DNA of 64,000 bases, taken from positions 248,001-312,000 of the forward strand of contig NZ_RJWA01000005.1 of assembly GCF_003762835.1 (NCBI RefSeq), read 5' to 3'. The notes beneath the pieces are model-generated. The model searched no databases and had not been told where the DNA came from. It worked only from the letters and a program-made list of their open reading frames with translations. The stretch is from Micromonospora sp. HM5-17. Lineage in GTDB: Bacteria > Actinomycetota > Actinomycetes > Mycobacteriales > Micromonosporaceae. Both the position numbers and the translations under genes were made by a program. Positions 62,063-64,000 of the stretch are shown in pieces. The first letter of the stretch is position 1. Every line of letters starts with the position of its first letter.

Positions 62063-62100
62063 CCCCGGGGCCCGGGCCGACCACGGCCCGGGCCCCGGGG
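62063..62100 (+). terminator. Strong terminator after the subtilase gene
   Basis: Seventeen-base arms (62063-62079 and 62084-62100, beginning CCCCGGGGCCCGGG) are perfectly complementary with a 4-base loop; CCGTTTCG follows. Confidence 0.85.
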
Positions 62101-62252
62101 CCGTTTCGTCACGGCCGTGGCCCGGCGCCACCACGGGTGTTCCGACGCGACGGTGACCCGGCGCCACCCCTACCGCCCCGAGAGGGGAGCCGCCGGCCCC
62201 GATCCGCACGCCATGGAGATCCGCGGACCTCGGCCGAGCTCGCGCCGGCCGG

Positions 62253-62603
62253 TCAGACCGGGCGCCGCCCCGGGAACCCGCACTCGATTCGGTGGTACCA
62301 CGCCACGTCGTCGTCACCCTCCAACCAGCACCACAGCACCGGCCGGCCGTCCCGCTCGCCGGGGATGTCGAGCAGCACCGGGGCGACCCCCTTGACCTGG
62401 ATGTCGTGCCTGGCCAGCTCCTCCAGGATGTTGAAGATCCGCGCCTCCAGGCCCTTGACCTCGGGCAGGCCGCCGAGCGGACTCGTCCCGCGCGTGGCCA
62501 GGTCAGCGCGGAGTTCGGCCAGGTCGGCGCGGAGCCGGATGAGTTCGTCGATCCGGGGACGCATCGTGGCGATCATGTGCCGCGCCTGGGCGAGGGTGAA
62601 CAC
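62253..62603 (-). CDS. DUF2203 family protein
   Basis: 116 residues from GTG 62603. FTLAQARHMIATMRPRIDEL, a charged coiled helix (LIRLRADLAELRADLATRGT), then VKGVAPVLLDIPGERDGRPV-LWCWLEGDDDVAWYHRIECG-FPGRRPV with the WxxGE/D..HxxxxGFxGR end of DUF2203. Function unknown; family found in many bacteria. A TACTGT sequence 5 bases before the GTG could be a -10 element. Confidence 0.85.
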   Translation of the reverse strand: MFTLAQARHMIATMRPRIDELIRLRADLAELRADLATRGTSPLGGLPEVKGLEARIFNILEELARHDIQVKGVAPVLLDIPGERDGRPVLWCWLEGDDDVAWYHRIECGFPGRRPV

Positions 62604-62703
62604 GTCAGACAGTATCGACCACGGCCGGGGACGGCAGGCCGACGGACCGGGGCGGTGCGAAGCCGGGGGTCGCCGAGCGGCACACGCGCCGGGACGGCCC
62701 GGC

Positions 62704-63522
62704 TCACTCGTGCTGGGCGGCGATCTCCCGGGCCCGGTCGCGGGCGGCCTCGAGCGCGGCGAGCAGCGCGGCCCGGACACCGTGGTTCTCCAGCTCGCGA
62801 ATCGCCGAGATGGTGGTCCCGGCCGGCGAGGTCACCGCCTCGCGCAGCTTGACCGGATGCTCGCCCGAGTCCCGCAACATGATGGCGGAGCCGATGGCGG
62901 TCTGGACGATCAGCTCGTGGGCGACCTGGCGGGGCAGTCCGAGGAGGATCCCCGCGTCCACCATCGCCTCGACCAGCAGGTAGAAGTAGGCCGGACCGGA
63001 GCCGGAGAGCGCGGTGACCGCGTCCTGCTGCGACTCGGGCACCCGCATCGTCGCCCCCAGCGGCCGGAACATCTCCTCGGCCAGCGCCAGGTGCTCGTCG
63101 GTGGCGTGGGAACCGGCGGAGATCGCGGTCATCGCCTCGTCGACCAGGGCCGGGGTGTTGGTCATGACCCGGATCACCGGGGTCCCCTCCGGAAGCCGCC
63201 GGGCGAAGAAGCTCGTCGGCAACCCGGCGCAGAGCGAGATCACCAGCTTGTCGGCCGGCACCTTCGGCCCGATCTCCTCCAGCAGCGCCTCCGCGTCCTG
63301 CGGCTTCACCGCGACAGCGAGGACGTCCGCCTCGGTCACCGCCGTGAGGTTGTCCACCACGGCCACGCCGTACCGGGCGGTGATCTCCTCGGCCCGGGCC
63401 GGCCGCCGGGTGGTGGCGAGCAGCCGATCCACCGGCCACCCGGCCCGGAGCAGACCGGAGAGCATCAACTCGCCGATCTTCCCGGTGCCGATCACGGCCA
63501 CCGTGTGTACGCCCGGCGCCAT
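62704..63522 (-). CDS. proC: Pyrroline-5-carboxylate reductase
   Basis: 272 residues. N-terminal Rossmann motif AVIGTGKIGELMLSGLLRAG, AVKPQDAEALLEEIGP, VISLCAGLP, VIRVMTNTPALVDEAMTAIS and the C-terminal proline/P5C site DAVTALSGSGPAYFYLLVEA-MVDAG and REAVTSPAGTTISAIRELE. It performs the last step of proline synthesis. ATG 63522 with GAGGAGGAA upstream. Upstream 234 bases to pfkA contain only the hairpin at 63679 and no clear promoter. Confidence 0.96.
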   Translation of the reverse strand: MAPGVHTVAVIGTGKIGELMLSGLLRAGWPVDRLLATTRRPARAEEITARYGVAVVDNLTAVTEADVLAVAVKPQDAEALLEEIGPKVPADKLVISLCAGLPTSFFARRLPEGTPVIRVMTNTPALVDEAMTAISAGSHATDEHLALAEEMFRPLGATMRVPESQQDAVTALSGSGPAYFYLLVEAMVDAGILLGLPRQVAHELIVQTAIGSAIMLRDSGEHPVKLREAVTSPAGTTISAIRELENHGVRAALLAALEAARDRAREIAAQHE

Positions 63523-63678
63523 CGTTCCTCCTCAACTGGTGGTGGTGTCACGCCGTCGCGGGCAAACGCCCGCCCGGTCGGGGTCGCCCGCCGCCCGGCG
63601 CGAGCGTCGCCCGCCGACCAGGTGGGACGCGTCGTCCGCCGGCCGGCGGGAGGCCGAGTCCGACCGCGTGAAGCCGGA

Positions 63679-63718
63679 GGCGGCGGGCGGCCCACCCGAA
63701 CGTGGTCCGCCCGCCGCC
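63679..63718 (-). terminator. Terminator after pfkA
   Basis: GGCGGCGGGCGG (63679-63690) and CCGCCCGCCGCC (63707-63718) are perfect complements with a 16-base loop, 38 bases beyond the pfkA stop on the minus strand. Confidence 0.75.
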
Positions 63719-63756
63719 GTACAGCTCAGCGCGCGCCGGTGACCCGGCGCGGGGCG

Positions 63757-64000
63757 TCAGCTCCCGAAGAAGACCTCGGCCTCGGTGTAGCGCTCCAGCG
63801 GCACCGTCTTCAGCTCGCGGGTCGCCTCGGACAGCGGTACCCGGACGATGTTGGTGCCCTGCAACGCCACCATCTTGCCCCAGTCGCCGTCGTGGACGGC
63901 GTCGATCGCCTGAAGCCCGAGCCGGGTGGCGAGCACCCGGTCGAAGGCGGTCGGGGTGCCACCGCGCTGGATGTGCCCGAGGACGACCGTCCGGGCCTCC
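63757..64000 (-). CDS. pfkA: 6-phosphofructokinase, C-terminal part (gene continues beyond window)
   Basis: The last 80 residues are seen. VVLGHIQRGGTPTAFDRVLA-TRLGLQAIDAV is the conserved C-terminal substrate-binding region of PFK (GHxQRGG with the Arg contacting fructose-6-phosphate). It ends with PLERYTEAEVFFGS. The reaction is the phosphorylation of fructose-6-phosphate in glycolysis; whether ATP or PPi is used cannot be told from this part. Confidence 0.93.
   Translation of the reverse strand, partial: EARTVVLGHIQRGGTPTAFDRVLATRLGLQAIDAVHDGDWGKMVALQGTNIVRVPLSEATRELKTVPLERYTEAEVFFGS

Overview
The window is very GC-rich (third codon positions nearly always G or C), uses many GTG starts, has short overlaps between operon genes, and codes for typical actinomycete families: SAV_6107-type HEPN protein, XRE/DUF397 pair, PadR with a HAAS/RDD partner, SARP regulator, spore-associated protein A, LppX/LprAFG-type lipoprotein. 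With the 17-bp inverted repeat GTAAGGAAGGGCCCCTT, which I associate with Micromonospora and relatives, this points to a member of the Micromonosporaceae chromosome. I saw no phage, IS element, CRISPR array, rRNA or tRNA.

Layout. 1-1437: end of a phosphodiesterase gene and a methyltransferase gene. 1570-5876: a five-gene operon of ECF sigma factor, zinc-finger membrane protein, ABC ATPase and two permeases, linked by 4-nt overlaps. 5900-16306: DNA-damage block with dnaE2, imuB and, further on, imuA' and a HEPN gene. Each pair has a LexA-type box; a PadR/RDD/hydrolase operon and a lipoprotein gene lie between them. 16425-19457: EamA transporter, PAP2 phosphatase, VOC protein, YbaK deacylase. 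19454-24711: carotenoid end-group genes (CrtA-like oxygenase, GNAT, CruF hydratase, glycosyltransferase, CrtD/CrtI-type desaturase). 26801-38270: a block whose order matches Mycobacterium tuberculosis Rv2172c-Rv2178c (metF, idsA-type prenyl synthase, MptA/MptB-type mannosyltransferase, Rv2175c-like protein, PASTA kinase PknL, class II DAHP synthase), with a two-gene lycopene cyclase, an endonuclease IV gene, a peptidase gene and a threonine aldolase gene inside it.

38419-43779: lipoprotein, a second divergent EF-Tu gene facing a class A beta-lactamase, a HotDog-like protein and small hypothetical genes. 43936-49330: XRE/DUF397, DUF4331, DUF4260, a SARP and a divergent HTH-membrane-NBR1-Ig protein. 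49486-62043: secreted and degradative functions (SapA-like protein, S41 peptidase, chitinase, a 1283-residue subtilase) with regulators (MocR, LuxR), an SDR/hydrolase operon, a frameshifted 2H phosphoesterase gene and an N-terminally incomplete YceI gene. 62253-64000: DUF2203, proC and the end of pfkA.

Most notable: the EF-Tu paralogue differs from ordinary EF-Tu at three positions where substitutions give resistance to three EF-Tu inhibitor classes (kirromycin, pulvomycin, GE2270A). Also notable are the divided SOS mutasome with a HEPN gene in one half, SARP-type direct repeats with 22-bp spacing between two divergent regulators, and a carotenoid pathway spread over two loci. All identifications are by eye from sequence; no database was searched.
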